Shown in pieces: positions 63,976 through 64,000 of a stretch of 64,000 bases of DNA (position 1 is the first letter of the stretch; each line of letters starts with the position of its first letter). The notes below the pieces were generated by a model, which saw nothing but the letters and a program-made list of their open reading frames with translations, was not told the origin of the DNA and made no database searches. Source of the stretch: CBDDBK01 sp965225715 (GTDB taxonomy: Bacteria; Bacteroidota; Bacteroidia; Cytophagales; Flammeovirgaceae); assembly GCA_965225715.1 (NCBI GenBank), contig CBDDBK010000004.1:248001-312000 (forward strand). Reading direction: 5' to 3'. The position numbers were made by a program, and so were the translations under genes.

Positions 63976-64000
63976 CTCAATACTTTTTTTAGTTTTGAGC

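Noticed and set aside
1..64000. tRNA or rRNA genes
   Set aside because: I looked in the gaps for G/C-rich cloverleaf stretches and T-loop motifs and found none; all gaps are A/T-rich.

Overview
The window is strongly AT-rich and comes from a member of the Bacteroidota. Several features support this: a GldB-type gliding lipoprotein end, a secreted protein with the gliding-motility-associated (type IX secretion type B) C-terminal domain, DUF1573 and DUF2911 proteins, a short archaeal-type ProRS, a UMF1-type transporter, and a TAnnTTTG-type -7 box before rpsG. There are no obvious Shine-Dalgarno sites. Many intergenic gaps are long and full of decayed insertion sequences (IS1, IS5 and IS256 families) and about 19 copies of a ~93-bp repeat. 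Ribosomal protein genes sit alone (rpsG, rplR, rplQ) instead of in their usual operons. This suggests a heavily rearranged, possibly host-associated genome. No rRNA, tRNA or CRISPR array was found.

Layout. 1-8.9 kb: gldB end, metallophosphoesterase, glyA, a DUF1573 protein, a T9SS-type secreted protein, accD (all four zinc-finger cysteines gone) with a small membrane protein, an exopolysaccharide sugar transferase, and a glutamine amidotransferase. 9-30 kb: LPP20-like protein, thioredoxin-fold protein, a large exported protein with an OmpA-like tail, rpsG, pyrD, a TPR protein, an ArsR regulator, an aminotransferase, gcvP, a family-2 glycosyltransferase, a beta-propeller lipoprotein, and an MFS transporter. 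30.3-38.4 kb: a restriction-modification locus (below). 38.5-60.3 kb: mostly housekeeping (SDR, ggt, proS, ATP-grasp, K+ channel, rplR, rplQ, glmM, hisIE, dehydrogenase E2, mscS, rimM, a WG-repeat protein, plsC). 60.5-63.7 kb: a second single-chain restriction-modification enzyme of the type ISP kind.

The most striking system is at 30,637-38,389. A full-length type IIG enzyme (nuclease, N6-adenine methylase, target-recognition domain, 1290 aa) is followed in tandem by four more copies of only its C-terminal target-recognition domain. Each copy is an intact ORF with its own ATG, and all are separated by a near-identical 17-bp spacer. Inside the domain, near-identical scaffold blocks alternate with three variable blocks that occur as 2, 2 and 3 alleles. 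The five copies are mosaics of these alleles, and all four combinations of the first two blocks are present. This looks like a combinatorial reservoir from which the expressed enzyme could change its DNA specificity by homologous recombination. No invertase or other site-specific recombinase is visible in the window. An IS1-family relic abuts the distal end of the array, where one orphan spacer remains.
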